A DNA stretch of 64,000 nt from an uncultured Eubacteriales bacterium (lineage in GTDB: Bacteria; Bacillota; Clostridia; Peptostreptococcales; Anaerovoracaceae): NCBI GenBank assembly GCA_902763505.1, contig CACWSO010000010.1, forward strand, positions 1 to 64,000, in the 5' to 3' direction. Below the pieces are notes generated by a model. That model made no database searches. It was not told the origin of the DNA and was given only the letters and a program-made list of their open reading frames with translations. Within the stretch, counting starts at the first letter, position 1. Each line of letters starts with the position of its first letter. Made by a program: the position numbers and the translations under genes. Below are positions 34,533-44,595 of the stretch, piece by piece.

Positions 34533-35285
34533 ATGAAAATCATCAGAAATATTCCCGCAGCGACGAAAGTCCTGGTGGATGTGGTTCGCTACAACAAATA
34601 TAAATCGTTGATAGACAATGCAAAGGCATCAGGGGACAAGGAGGAAGAACGCCGTCTGATTCTCGAAGCGACCTCTACCTTTGGTCCTAAAATCGTAGAG
34701 CAGTTCAACTGTGATCTTCACGTCCACGGAGAAGAGAACATTCCGGAAGAAGGTCCTGTTGTGATCATGCTCAATCACCAGAGTTATGCAGACATCCCTG
34801 TCATGTTTGCCGTGTTCCGAAAGTTCCAGTTCGGTTTCATCGCCAAGCAGTATCTGGCAAAAGCTCCGATCCTGGGCCAGTGGATGCCGCGCATCCGCAG
34901 TGTTTTCATTGGGAGCGGCGACGCGCGTGAATCCCTGAAAGCCATTACCAAGGGAATCGAGTATATCAATGATGGTTATTCCCTTGCCATCTGCCCGGAA
35001 GGGACAAGGAGCAAAGGCCCTACCGTCGGTCCGTTCATGAAGGGCGCCATTAAGCTCGCCACAAAGCCCGGCGTACCGATCGTCCCCGTTGCTCTGAACG
35101 GAACCTATCATATGCTGGAAGAGACAGGCGTTGTCAGTCCTGCCCGTGTAGATGTGAAGATTTACCCTGCTATTCCGACAGCAGGAATCTCCCGCAAGGA
35201 AGAAAAAGAACTTGGTGATCAGATCGAAAACATGATCCGGACCGGCGTCGAAGAACTGTACGCATTGCAGTCAGCCTCAGCCTAA
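34533..35285 (+). CDS. plsC: 1-acyl-sn-glycerol-3-phosphate acyltransferase
   Basis: A 250-residue membrane-associated acyltransferase of phospholipid synthesis. The HX4D catalytic motif is NHQSYAD, and CPEGTRSKGP is the substrate-binding EGTR block. VPIVPVALNGTY is the third conserved block. The start has AGGAG upstream. It is last in the plus-strand island, and no convincing terminator follows before the convergent MFS gene. Confidence 0.95.
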   Translation: MKIIRNIPAATKVLVDVVRYNKYKSLIDNAKASGDKEEERRLILEATSTFGPKIVEQFNCDLHVHGEENIPEEGPVVIMLNHQSYADIPVMFAVFRKFQFGFIAKQYLAKAPILGQWMPRIRSVFIGSGDARESLKAITKGIEYINDGYSLAICPEGTRSKGPTVGPFMKGAIKLATKPGVPIVPVALNGTYHMLEETGVVSPARVDVKIYPAIPTAGISRKEEKELGDQIENMIRTGVEELYALQSASA

Positions 35286-35322
35286 CGCTGAAGTTAGAAG
35301 CACTCTAGCGCTGCAGTCAGAA

Positions 35323-36525
35323 TCAGTCTAGGAATTTGCGTCCATAGATCCACAGGAGCGCCGCCACAATTGCGCACCCTCCTGTGATGACAGTGAGCCC
35401 CATGATGAAGGATCCCCATCCGACCGTTGCGATGGCCGTTGCCGGCACGCTGATGATCAGCATGGCAAATCCGAATACAGCGCTGGCGGAGCCCGCTTCA
35501 TCGTGATACCGGTTCAGCACTTCCACTGTACCGAGGGTCCTGATGATCCCCTCCGCCAAAAGGACAGGAATCATCGCAATCAGAAACAGAACCGGAGCTT
35601 TCGACCCGACCGTTCCGAACAATACAGCCGCAGCAGCGAGCATGATCATGGTCGTGACTGCGGTTTTTTTCGCGTCTGCAATCCTGGAGAGAAGCATATA
35701 CAGGAATGGTGCCGTAAAGGAAACCAAGGAACCGATGGCGTACAGCACGGCATATTCCAGATTGCTCACCCCAAAGAAATCGTAGTAAACATAAGAGCAT
35801 ACTCCAATATAGCCCCACAACGGCACGGTGATCAGCATGGCGGCTCCAATGAAGGCGAGAAGCTTCCGATTCCGGATGATGCCGAAGGCCTGCAGGGTCG
35901 CCTGCAGCACATTTGAGACTTTTCTCTTCTCTTCCGGCCAGGTCTCCTCGCTGATCAGGAACGGTATCAGCGTAATCAGAATCGCCCCTCCCTCAAAGAG
36001 GAAAATCCATCTCCAGGAAAGATATTCAATCGTGAACGCGCCGATGGCAGGTGCAAACAAAGGCCCTATAACTGCTGCCGCCTGGGTGAGAGTCGTGACC
36101 ATTTGGAATGTCCTGCCTTTGAAGCTGTCTCTTACGATGGCCGACGCGACGGTCAGCGCAAATCCGCCGCCAAGACCGGACAGTCCTCTCATGACGGTGA
36201 GAAGCCAAACCCCCTGGGCGAATGCCGCGACCAAAAGCGGCAGTCCCGCCAGCAGCAGCCCTATAATCATGATAGGATTGCGTCCGTATTTGTCACTGAT
36301 TGTTCCCCCAATCAGTGTACCAATGGCGCACGCGAACAGATCGCTGTTCAGGCTAATATTAAGAAGAGCCTCCGATGCCCCAAATTCGACTTTGAGCACC
36401 GGAAGCGCAGGAAGATACATGTCCAGTGTCATCCACTGGACAGTCATCATAATGATTAAAGTTGTGATATAAAGAGTTGTCCCCAGTCTGGGCTGGGGAA
36501 CAAGGACTTCATTTTTGTTTATCAT
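35323..36525 (-). CDS. MFS transporter, Bcr/CflA-type drug exporter
   Basis: 400 residues with about 12 hydrophobic segments. The DKYGRNPIMIIG loop 2-3 signature (GxxxDxxGR) and the MTLDMYLPALP N-terminal motif are typical of DHA1-type Bcr/CflA exporters. It follows trpS by six bases and probably shares its transcript. Substrate is unknown. Confidence 0.9.
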   Translation of the reverse strand: MINKNEVLVPQPRLGTTLYITTLIIMMTVQWMTLDMYLPALPVLKVEFGASEALLNISLNSDLFACAIGTLIGGTISDKYGRNPIMIIGLLLAGLPLLVAAFAQGVWLLTVMRGLSGLGGGFALTVASAIVRDSFKGRTFQMVTTLTQAAAVIGPLFAPAIGAFTIEYLSWRWIFLFEGGAILITLIPFLISEETWPEEKRKVSNVLQATLQAFGIIRNRKLLAFIGAAMLITVPLWGYIGVCSYVYYDFFGVSNLEYAVLYAIGSLVSFTAPFLYMLLSRIADAKKTAVTTMIMLAAAAVLFGTVGSKAPVLFLIAMIPVLLAEGIIRTLGTVEVLNRYHDEAGSASAVFGFAMLIISVPATAIATVGWGSFIMGLTVITGGCAIVAALLWIYGRKFLD

Positions 36526-36531
36526 ACACTA

Positions 36532-37515
36532 TCAGCCAAGACCGAGTCCGAACTTATCTCTTACTCTCTTCATGACAGGCTCTGCAATGGCAGACGCCCT
36601 CTCCGCTCCATCGTTGAGCACTCTGATCAGTTCGTCAGAGTGGCGGATCTCTTCATAATTCTTCTTGATCGGTGAAAGCGCTTCCTGGGTTACCGCAACC
36701 AGCTCTTTCTTCAGATCGCCGTACCCTCTCCAGCTCTGTCCGGTCAGAATTTCTTCCACTGACACGCCGCTGAACGCACTGTAGATGTTCAGCAGATTGC
36801 TGACTCCCGGCTTATTCACAGGATCGTATCTGAATTCACCGTCCGAGTCTGTCGTTGCTCTCATGATCGATTTCTTGATTTTGCTGTCCTCATCAAGGAG
36901 GGAAATCCTCGAGTGGATGTTCTCCGCACTCTTGCTCATCTTCGCCTCCGGATCATCCAGCGCCATGATACGTGCGCCTTCCTTCATGAATCTTCCCTCC
37001 GGAACGACAAAGGTCTTGCCGTATTTATTATTCACTCTGATGGCGATGTCTCTGGTGAGCTCGATGTGCTGCTTCTGGTCATTGCCGACAGGGACGACGT
37101 CCGTATCGTAGAGCAGGATATCCGCTGCCATGAGCACCGGATAGGTGAGCAGTCCGGTTCCTACGGATTCGTTTCCGCCGCTCTTCGCCTTGAACTGCGT
37201 CATTCTGGAGAGTTCTCCTGTGTAGCTGTTGCAGCAGAGCACCCAACCGAGTTCCGCATGCTCGCTGACCTGTGACTGCACGAAGATGATCGACTTCTTA
37301 GGATCGACTCCGATGGCCATATACAGCGCCGCCACATCCAGAATATGCTCTCTGAGTTCTTTTGGATCCTGCGGCACGGTGATTGCGTGTTCATCCACGA
37401 TGCAGTAAATGCAATCGTGGTCTTCCTGCAGTTCAACAAACTGCTTCAGCGCGCCGAGATAATTACCGATATGAATGTTTCCTGTCGGCTGAACGCCGGA
37501 AAATACTCTCTTCAT
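36532..37515 (-). CDS. trpS: Tryptophan-tRNA ligase
   Basis: 327 residues of class I fold. The HIGH-like motif is TGNIHIGNYLGAL, and KMSKS occurs as AKMSKSAEN. The family end, VRDKFGLGLG, is intact. AAGGAG precedes the start. No T-box leader is visible in the 27 bases between gyrA and trpS, so it may be read from the gyrA promoter or by readthrough. Confidence 0.97.
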   Translation of the reverse strand: MKRVFSGVQPTGNIHIGNYLGALKQFVELQEDHDCIYCIVDEHAITVPQDPKELREHILDVAALYMAIGVDPKKSIIFVQSQVSEHAELGWVLCCNSYTGELSRMTQFKAKSGGNESVGTGLLTYPVLMAADILLYDTDVVPVGNDQKQHIELTRDIAIRVNNKYGKTFVVPEGRFMKEGARIMALDDPEAKMSKSAENIHSRISLLDEDSKIKKSIMRATTDSDGEFRYDPVNKPGVSNLLNIYSAFSGVSVEEILTGQSWRGYGDLKKELVAVTQEALSPIKKNYEEIRHSDELIRVLNDGAERASAIAEPVMKRVRDKFGLGLG

Positions 37516-37542
37516 CTAATGTCTTCTCCTTATATATCGAAT

Positions 37543-40134
37543 TTATATGTCGAATTCGGTTTGTTCCGTTCCGTCATCTTTTCTGGCTTCTTCTTTTTCT
37601 TTTTCTGCCTTTTCCTGCGCAGCTCTCTTCTCGGCCTTCTTCTTTTCTCTCTGCTTCTGCGCCTGCTCGGCCAGGTGGGCTCTCTCCTCTTCGTTGATTA
37701 CCTTGGACATGGAGATGATCTCAATATCGCTGCCGACTCTCATGATCTTAACGCCCTGTGTCGCGCGTCCCAGACGTGAGATGTCCTTGGCTGCGATTCT
37801 GATGATCGTACCCTTGGAGTTGATGAGCATCACTTCATCATTGTCATCGACAACAACGGCGCCGATGAGGTGACCGGTCTTCTTGAACTTGTTCTTGTCG
37901 TAAGTCAAAAGTCCCTTGCCGCCCCTTGCCTGGATTTTGTACTCTTCAACCGGCGTTCTCTTGCCGTAGCCTTTGCTTGTTACGACGAGAAGTTCTTCTT
38001 CCGGCTGTACGAGCTGCATTGCAACGACTTCGTCATCTGCATCAAGGTTGATCGCTCTGACGCCGCCTGCATTTCTGCCCATCGGTCTGACGTCCTTCTC
38101 GCTGAAGCAGATGCACTTGCCGTTCTTTGTGATGATGATTACGTTATCCGTTCCGGAAGTCTGCTTGATTTCAACGAGCTCGTCTCCGTCCTTGAGGGAA
38201 ATCGCGATGAGTCCACTCTTGCGGTTGGTGTCAAAGGCGGAAATCGCTGTTTTCTTGATCGTTCCATGCTTCGTTACGCAGATGAGGAACTTATCATCGC
38301 GGAAATCTCTGAACGGAATGATTGCCGAGATGCGTTCTCTCTGCATCAGGTTCAGGAAGTTCGCAGCGTTGGTACCCTTGGCAGTTCTGTTTGCTTCCGG
38401 AATATCGTACGCCCTGATCTTGTGAACCTTACCCATGTTGGTGAAGAACATGAGGTGGTCGTGGGATGATGTCATGATCAGATCTCTTACGAAATCATCA
38501 TCTCTTGTCACAAGTCCGGTGATGCCTTTGCCTCCCCTTCTCTGTGTCTTGTATGTATCTGCGGCGACACGCTTCAGGTACCCTCTGTGGGTCAGCGTGA
38601 TCGCTACTTGCTTCTCTTCGATGAAGTCTTCTTCATCCATCTCGTCAACTGCGGCGAGGATCTTCGTCCTTCTCTTATCTCCCCACTTCTTCTTGATTTC
38701 GAGAAGTTCATCTCTGATGACACCCATGAGGAGCTTTTCATCAGCCAGAAGGCTCTTGTAGTATGCGATTCTCTCACAGAGTTCTTTGTACTCTTCTTCC
38801 AGCTTCTCGCGTTCCAGTCCCTGCAGACGAGCCAGTCTCATATCGAGGATGGCCTGCGCCTGTTTCTCGGAAAGCCCGAACCGCTTCATCAGTTTTTCCT
38901 TGGCATCGTTATAGCTCTCTCTGATGGTCTTGATGACTTCATCAATATTGTCGAGGGCGATGCGCAAACCTTCTACGATGTGCGCTCTCGCTTCTGCTTT
39001 ATCCAGATCGAACTGTGTTCTTCTGGTCACTACGTCCTTCTGGTGCTTCAGATATTCTTCCAGAATCTGCTTGAGATTGAGGATCTTCGGTCTGCCGTCC
39101 ACGATAGCCAGCATGATCATGCTGTAGTTTTCCTGCAGCGATGTATGCTTGTACAGCTTGTTCAGCATGACCTGCGGATGGGCGGATGCTTTGAGCTCGA
39201 TGACGATGCGGATGCCCTGTCTGTTTGACTCATCGCGTATTGCCGATATACCATCCAGCTTCTTATCCCTTACCATTTCGCCGATTCGTTCCAGCATTCT
39301 GGCCTTGTTGACCTGATATGGAATCTCGGTGACGATGATCTGGGATTTTCCGCGGCTTGTCTCCTCTATTTCACATACGGATCTGACAACGCATTTGCCC
39401 TGCCCTGTTCTGTATGCTTCCTGGAAACCCTTCTTTCCCATGATCTGTGCGCCCGTCGGGAAGTCCGGTCCCTTGACGATCTTCATAAGGTCCTCGACGG
39501 TGCACTCTTCGTCATCGATTCCGCATTCGATCATCTTGACGCAGGCGTCGATGGTCTCGCTCAGATTGTGCGGCGGAATGGAGGTTGCCATACCGACGGC
39601 GATACCGTTGCTTCCGTTGATCAGAAGGTTTGGTACGCGTGATGGCAGAACGACTGGTTCCAGTTCTTCTTCGTCGAAGTTTGGAATCATGTCGACTGTG
39701 TTTTTATCAATGTCACGGATCATCTGCAGCGCAAACGGCGTCATACGTGCTTCCGTATAACGCATAGCTGCCGCGCCGTCCCCGTCGATGGAGCCGAAGT
39801 TTCCGTGTCCGTCGATGAGCGGGTATCTGGTTGCGAAAGGCTGCGCCAGTTTAACCATTGCTTCATAGATGGAACTGTCTCCATGCGGGTGGTATTTACC
39901 CATGACATCGCCCACGATACGGGCGGATTTTCTATGTGGTTTGTCCGGGGTGATGCCCAGACCGTTCATTCCAAAGAGAATTCTTCTGTGTACAGGCTTG
40001 AGTCCGTCTCTGACGTCCGGAAGCGCTCTTCCAACGATGACGCTCATGGCGTAGTCGATGTAGGAGTTCTTCATCTCGTCGTGGATCTCATGCTGTATCA
40101 TTCTCTGATCTTCCAGTAAGCTTGTCTTCGTCAC
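37543..40134 (-). CDS. gyrA: DNA gyrase subunit A
   Basis: 863 residues. The start is GTG, supported by GGAGGG nine bases upstream. Catalytic Tyr126 is in RYTEAR. The quinolone-resistance region reads HPHGDSSIYE, with Ser87 and Glu91 in the positions of E. coli Ser83 and Asp87, the susceptible type of residues. The GyrA box QRRGGKG confirms gyrase rather than topoisomerase IV. The C-terminal tail is Lys/Glu-rich. Confidence 0.98.
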   Translation of the reverse strand: MTKTSLLEDQRMIQHEIHDEMKNSYIDYAMSVIVGRALPDVRDGLKPVHRRILFGMNGLGITPDKPHRKSARIVGDVMGKYHPHGDSSIYEAMVKLAQPFATRYPLIDGHGNFGSIDGDGAAAMRYTEARMTPFALQMIRDIDKNTVDMIPNFDEEELEPVVLPSRVPNLLINGSNGIAVGMATSIPPHNLSETIDACVKMIECGIDDEECTVEDLMKIVKGPDFPTGAQIMGKKGFQEAYRTGQGKCVVRSVCEIEETSRGKSQIIVTEIPYQVNKARMLERIGEMVRDKKLDGISAIRDESNRQGIRIVIELKASAHPQVMLNKLYKHTSLQENYSMIMLAIVDGRPKILNLKQILEEYLKHQKDVVTRRTQFDLDKAEARAHIVEGLRIALDNIDEVIKTIRESYNDAKEKLMKRFGLSEKQAQAILDMRLARLQGLEREKLEEEYKELCERIAYYKSLLADEKLLMGVIRDELLEIKKKWGDKRRTKILAAVDEMDEEDFIEEKQVAITLTHRGYLKRVAADTYKTQRRGGKGITGLVTRDDDFVRDLIMTSSHDHLMFFTNMGKVHKIRAYDIPEANRTAKGTNAANFLNLMQRERISAIIPFRDFRDDKFLICVTKHGTIKKTAISAFDTNRKSGLIAISLKDGDELVEIKQTSGTDNVIIITKNGKCICFSEKDVRPMGRNAGGVRAINLDADDEVVAMQLVQPEEELLVVTSKGYGKRTPVEEYKIQARGGKGLLTYDKNKFKKTGHLIGAVVVDDNDEVMLINSKGTIIRIAAKDISRLGRATQGVKIMRVGSDIEIISMSKVINEEERAHLAEQAQKQREKKKAEKRAAQEKAEKEKEEARKDDGTEQTEFDI

Positions 40135-40153
40135 TTAAGATGCCCTCCTTTCC

Positions 40154-42058
40154 TTACACGTCAATCGTTGCATATACAGCATGGTCTTCGATGAACTTCT
40201 TGCGCGGCGGAACCTTGTCGCCCATGAGTGTAGTGAACATTTCATCTGCCGCGTTGGCGTCATCTACCGTAATCTGTATGAGTGTACGCTTGCTGTAATC
40301 CATGGTCGTATCCCACAGCTGTTCCGGATCCATCTCACCGAGACCCTTGTAGCGCTGGATATCATATTTGCTGCCTTTGAGTTTTTCCAGAAGCTCTTCC
40401 TGTTCTCTGTCCGAATAGGTGTAGTAGATTTCCTTTCCCTTCTTGACTCTGAAGAGCGGCGGCTGTGCCGCATAGACATAACCGTTCTCGATGAGCGGCG
40501 TCATATATCTGTAGAAGAAGGTGAGCAGCAGCGTTCTGATATGAGCACCGTCTACGTCTGCATCGGTCATGATGATAATCTTGTGATATCTGAGTTTCGT
40601 GATGTCGAACTCCTGACCGATGCCGCAGCCGAAGGCTGTGATCATGTTTTTGATTTCCTCTGAACTGAGGACCTTATCGATTCTCGCCTTTTCAACATTC
40701 AGGATTTTACCGCGCAAAGGCAATATCGCCTGACGTTTTCTGTCTCTGCCGTCCTTGGCACTTCCGCCCGCCGAATCACCCTCGACCAGGAAGATTTCTG
40801 AAATTTCAGGATTCTTCTCGGAACAATCCGCCAGTTTGCCCGGCATGGAATTGCCCTCCAGGAATGATTTTCTGACAGATTTCTTCGCCTTTTGTGCTGC
40901 CATTCTTGCCCTGGCTGCATCCAGGCATTTCTCAATGATGAGCTTCGCCTGCTTTGGATTCTCTTCGAGGAAGGCTGACAGATAATCTGCCGTTGCTTTC
41001 TCTACAAATCCTCTCATATCTGAGTTTCCGAGCTTGGCCTTGGTCTGACCTTCAAACTGCGGCTCTGTTAGCTTGACGGATACGATGGCGGTGATACCTT
41101 CTCTGACGTCATCGCTTTCGAACGGCTCATCTTTTTCTTTTAGAATATTGCTCTTTCTCGCGTATGCATTGATAGTTCTGGTCAGCGCTGCTCTGAATCC
41201 CTGTAAGTGGAAACCGCCTTCTGTCGTCTTGATGTTGTTGGCATAGGATGCGACGTTTTCTTTATAGCTGTCTGTGTACTGGATCGCTACTTCTGCCTCT
41301 CTGTTTTCTTCACTTACTTCAAAGTAGATGATATCCTTGTGAATCAGATTCTTTGTTCTGTTGAGATACTCTACATATTGTTTGATTCCGCCTTCATAAT
41401 AGAAAACATCTTCATTCTTATAGCGTTCATCTTTGATGCTGATTTTTACGCCCTTATTCAGGAAGGCCATCTCACGGAATCTTCTGGACAGCGTATCGTA
41501 ATCGTAAACGACGTCATCGAAAATCGCAGGGTCCGGCCAGAAGGTGGTCTTCGATCCTGTCTTTCTCGTGTTGCCTTGTTCTTCCAGAGGGGTTACCGTC
41601 TTACCTCTTTCGTAAGCCTGTGTGTAGACCTTGCCGTTTCTCCTTACCTCAACTTCCATGCGGGTGGAAAGCGCATTTACAACAGATGCACCTACGCCGT
41701 GGAGTCCGCCGGATACTTTGTATCCGCCGCCGCCGAATTTACCGCCGGCGTGAAGTACGGTGTGGATAACTTCAACGGCAGGAAGTTTCATCTTAGGATG
41801 CATGTCTACTGGCATGCCTCTTCCATCGTCTTCGACTGTGATGGAGTTATCCTTATTGATTGTTACTTTGATTTCTGTGCAGAATCCGGCCAATGCTTCA
41901 TCGACACTGTTGTCTACGATCTCATAAACGAGATGATGCAATCCCGGTGAGCCAGTACTTCCGATGTACATGCCGGGTCTTTTTCTTACAGCCTCTAATC
42001 CTTCTAATACCTGTATTTGTTCGGCATCATATTGCTGTATTTTATCGTTTTTTGCCAT
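40154..42058 (-). CDS. gyrB: DNA gyrase subunit B
   Basis: 634 residues with a GHKL ATPase domain ([32 protein letters not shown]). TOPRIM motifs are [12 protein letters not shown] and [14 protein letters not shown], and the [12 protein letters not shown] segment is present. It precedes gyrA by 19 bases and carries its own promoter. Confidence 0.98.
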   Translation of the reverse strand: MAKNDKIQQYDAEQIQVLEGLEAVRKRPGMYIGSTGSPGLHHLVYEIVDNSVDEALAGFCTEIKVTINKDNSITVEDDGRGMPVDMHPKMKLPAVEVIHTVLHAGGKFGGGGYKVSGGLHGVGASVVNALSTRMEVEVRRNGKVYTQAYERGKTVTPLEEQGNTRKTGSKTTFWPDPAIFDDVVYDYDTLSRRFREMAFLNKGVKISIKDERYKNEDVFYYEGGIKQYVEYLNRTKNLIHKDIIYFEVSEENREAEVAIQYTDSYKENVASYANNIKTTEGGFHLQGFRAALTRTINAYARKSNILKEKDEPFESDDVREGITAIVSVKLTEPQFEGQTKAKLGNSDMRGFVEKATADYLSAFLEENPKQAKLIIEKCLDAARARMAAQKAKKSVRKSFLEGNSMPGKLADCSEKNPEISEIFLVEGDSAGGSAKDGRDRKRQAILPLRGKILNVEKARIDKVLSSEEIKNMITAFGCGIGQEFDITKLRYHKIIIMTDADVDGAHIRTLLLTFFYRYMTPLIENGYVYAAQPPLFRVKKGKEIYYTYSDREQEELLEKLKGSKYDIQRYKGLGEMDPEQLWDTTMDYSKRTLIQITVDDANAADEMFTTLMGDKVPPRKKFIEDHAVYATIDV

Positions 42059-42099
42059 TCAATTTTCTCCTTACTATAAATTGCCACAAAACACACTAT

Positions 42100-42128
42100 A
42101 TTGTAGCACGAAATCGCCTATTTTACAA
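42100..42128 (-). promoter_or_regulatory. Sigma-A promoter of gyrB-gyrA
   Basis: On the minus strand TTGTAA (42123-42128), 17-base spacer, TACAAT (42100-42105). It follows the recF terminator. Confidence 0.7.
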
Positions 42129-42148
42129 CATTTTGTGTTTATTTTAAT

Positions 42149-42188
42149 AAAAAACACGGCCTAGGTATTAAAATCTTCCCAGACCGTG
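42149..42188 (-). terminator. Intrinsic terminator between recF and gyrB
   Basis: A stem of 42155-42165 with 42178-42188 (two G-T pairs), followed on the minus strand by six T. It ends the dnaA-dnaN-recF transcript. Confidence 0.8.
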
Positions 42189-42205
42189 CATTTTTTGCTT
42201 TATAT

Positions 42206-43297
42206 TTATATTTCTGAAGCGACCTGCCCATCCATTATTTTGAAATATTTTCCTTTTGGCAGATTCTCCGCAACGCTTTCTATTATATCTGTTGTCGTGA
42301 TGAACATCTGATTTTCTCCCAATGACTGTATCAGCAGTATCTGCCGTTCATTATCCAGCTCTGAGAGAACATCATCCAAAAGCAGAATCGGTTTTTCTCC
42401 TTTTTCTTCTTCTATTATTTTGATTTCTGATAGTTTCAGTGAAAGAGCTGCTGTTCTCTGCTGACCCTGAGATCCGAATCTTCTGAGATCGATTGCATCT
42501 GCATTGATGCTGAAATCATCCCTGTGCGGTCCTCTGCTTGTCGTCCCATTTCTGATATCATCTTCTCTGGTCGCCGCAAGTATTTCATAAAAATCTTCTT
42601 CTGTATTCGCAGAGGCAGGAATATTGGATTCGTATTTCAGTGCAAGCCTTTCTTTATCTCCGGTAATGCCGTAGTGAATTCTTCTGCTGATCTCGTCGAT
42701 TCTTTCTATAAACTGTTTTCTCTTCCTGATGATTCTTGTGCCGCTGGCGGCAAGTTGCCTGTCCCAGATATCTAAAAGATCTGAATCAATTTGTTTTTCT
42801 TTCAGATAAACATTTCTCTGTTTCAGTATCTTATTGTAATCATTTAAGTCGGAAAGATAACCTGCCCTAATTTGACATAGTTCACGATTTATGAATTTTC
42901 TTCTCTTTTCCGGTTCATCTTTTACTATTTTCAAATCTTCCGGTGAAAATATAATAATGTAAATTCTATCAAGGAGTTCAGAAGCTCTTCTTATTTTGAT
43001 TCCATCTTTTTTAATGCCTTTGCGTCCGTCATTTTTGATGATGATTTCTGTTGTTTTCTCACCATCCTCATCTTCTGCTGTAGATTTGATTCTGCAATAT
43101 TCTTCTCCGAATCTGATAAGTTCTTTATCTTTTACACTTTTAAAAGATTTTCCAAAGGCATTTAAATAAATACCCTCCAGCAGATTTGTTTTTCCCTGGG
43201 CGTTTTTCCCAATGAAAATATTAACGCCTTTGCTGAAGGATACTTTTTGTTCTTTGTAATTTCTGAAATTATAAAGTTCTATGTCTTTGATATACAT
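42206..43297 (-). CDS. recF: DNA replication and repair protein RecF
   Basis: A 363-residue SMC-like ATPase. Walker A is FIGKNAQGKTNLLE, the signature region is FGSQGQQRTAALSLKL and Walker B is LLLDDVLSELD. It loads recombination proteins at gaps. It follows dnaN by seven bases, so the small S4-domain gene yaaA often found between them is absent. Confidence 0.97.
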   Translation of the reverse strand: MYIKDIELYNFRNYKEQKVSFSKGVNIFIGKNAQGKTNLLEGIYLNAFGKSFKSVKDKELIRFGEEYCRIKSTAEDEDGEKTTEIIIKNDGRKGIKKDGIKIRRASELLDRIYIIIFSPEDLKIVKDEPEKRRKFINRELCQIRAGYLSDLNDYNKILKQRNVYLKEKQIDSDLLDIWDRQLAASGTRIIRKRKQFIERIDEISRRIHYGITGDKERLALKYESNIPASANTEEDFYEILAATREDDIRNGTTSRGPHRDDFSINADAIDLRRFGSQGQQRTAALSLKLSEIKIIEEEKGEKPILLLDDVLSELDNERQILLIQSLGENQMFITTTDIIESVAENLPKGKYFKIMDGQVASEI

Positions 43298-43304
43298 ATA
43301 TTAT

Positions 43305-44420
43305 TTACATAGAAGGAATTCTTACAGGAAGAATCAGATATTCATAGTAATCTCCATCGACCGGTTTAACAACACATGGAGAAACACCTGTCTTGAAATT
43401 CAATGATACCTGTTCATCATCGATGACCTTCAGTACATCCAGTACGAATTTGGAATTGAATCCGATTTCAAGATCATTTCCTGTCTTTTCTACTATGATT
43501 TCTTCCTTCACATTTCCTTCTTCAGATCTTGAAGTGATGGTCATAAGATCATTCTTGATGATCATCTTAATCAGATTATTCTTTCCCTCTCTTGAAAGAA
43601 GTGAAGCTCTTTCAATACTTTCTAGAAGCATTTCTTTGCTGACGATGACATTTGTCGTATTTTCTGTTGGAAGAATATCATTATATTTAATGAATTCACC
43701 TTCCATTCTTCTAATGATGATTTCATTACTTCCTACATTGATGACTTCTCTCTTTTCACCAAGCATGATGTTGATATCTGAGTCTTCTTCATCTTCAGAT
43801 ATAATTTTACTGATTTCATTCATCACTTTTGCTGCAATGATGAATTTATTGGAAGAAGCACTCTTCATATTTTCTTTTACAAGAGCAAGTCTGAATCCAT
43901 CAAGTGATACCATTTTAATAAAATCTTCATCTATTTCAGTCAGGATTCCTGTGAGAACTCCTTTTGATTCATCTACACTTGCTGCAAAAGAAGTTTTTCT
44001 AATCATCTCTCTGAAGATGTCTCTGTCAAGAGTGATGCTTTCACTTCCTTCTTCTTTATTGCCGATTTCAGGAAATTCATCGGTTGGGAAACTTACAACA
44101 TTGAATTCAGAAAAACTTGTTTTGATTAAAACTGTTCCGGATTCATCGCAGCTGATGAGGATATCTTCATTTGGAAGTTTTCTGATAATATCCCCGAAGA
44201 GTTTTGCCATGACGACAATTGCACCTGGTTCCTGTACATCAGCATTGATTTCTTTTTTAATACTGATTTCAAGATCAGATGCCGTCAGAATGAGACTGCC
44301 CTCTTCTGTTGCTTTTATCATAATTCCCTTTAAAATTGGAATTGTTGTTCTATTTGATACTGCTTTTGATACAGTATTTAATGCTTTTGCAAGAACTTGC
44401 TGATTACATGTGAATTTCAT
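43305..44420 (-). CDS. dnaN: DNA polymerase III subunit beta (sliding clamp)
   Basis: 371 residues of DnaN fold, opening MKFTCNQQVLAKALNTV and ending LPVRIPSM, the clamp's typical C terminus. A GGAGG site precedes the ATG. The coding sequence is visibly more AT-rich than genes further from the origin. Confidence 0.98.
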   Translation of the reverse strand: MKFTCNQQVLAKALNTVSKAVSNRTTIPILKGIMIKATEEGSLILTASDLEISIKKEINADVQEPGAIVVMAKLFGDIIRKLPNEDILISCDESGTVLIKTSFSEFNVVSFPTDEFPEIGNKEEGSESITLDRDIFREMIRKTSFAASVDESKGVLTGILTEIDEDFIKMVSLDGFRLALVKENMKSASSNKFIIAAKVMNEISKIISEDEEDSDINIMLGEKREVINVGSNEIIIRRMEGEFIKYNDILPTENTTNVIVSKEMLLESIERASLLSREGKNNLIKMIIKNDLMTITSRSEEGNVKEEIIVEKTGNDLEIGFNSKFVLDVLKVIDDEQVSLNFKTGVSPCVVKPVDGDYYEYLILPVRIPSM

Positions 44421-44595
44421 GACTTCCTCCGAAAAAAAATCCCTTATTATTATATTATATATTTAGTAATAGTAGTAGTAGAGGCTGTGAATTTGTTGAT
44501 ATGTGCTGTAAGCGTTGAAAATCAGCCACTATTTATTATTTAAAACCTGTGGAAAACTTGTAATTTTAAAGAACAGTTCCTGTTTATAAATTCAT
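44421..44595 (-). other. Unwinding part of the chromosomal origin (dnaA-dnaN gap)
   Basis: The gap holds a DnaA-trio array TAG-TAA-TAG-TAG-TAG-TAG at 44464-44481 (plus strand). An AT-rich tract lies on its dnaN side (44441-44463), and a short AGGC cluster and degenerate boxes (44486-44494, 44548-44556 as TTTTCCACA on the minus strand) lie toward dnaA. The geometry boxes-trios-AT tract-dnaN is the same as in Bacillus subtilis. Confidence 0.7.

Noticed and set aside
35284-35299. CTAAC/GTTAG inverted repeat after plsC as a terminator
   Set aside because: Short stem and no T tract on either strand.
40101-40134. Internal ATG (Met12) as the gyrA start
   Set aside because: The GTG eleven codons upstream has a GGAGGG site at good distance; the ATG has none.
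43393-44403. A 336-codon plus-strand frame rich in Ser/Leu/Ile
   Set aside because: Antisense to dnaN. The composition is that of a reversed AT-rich gene.
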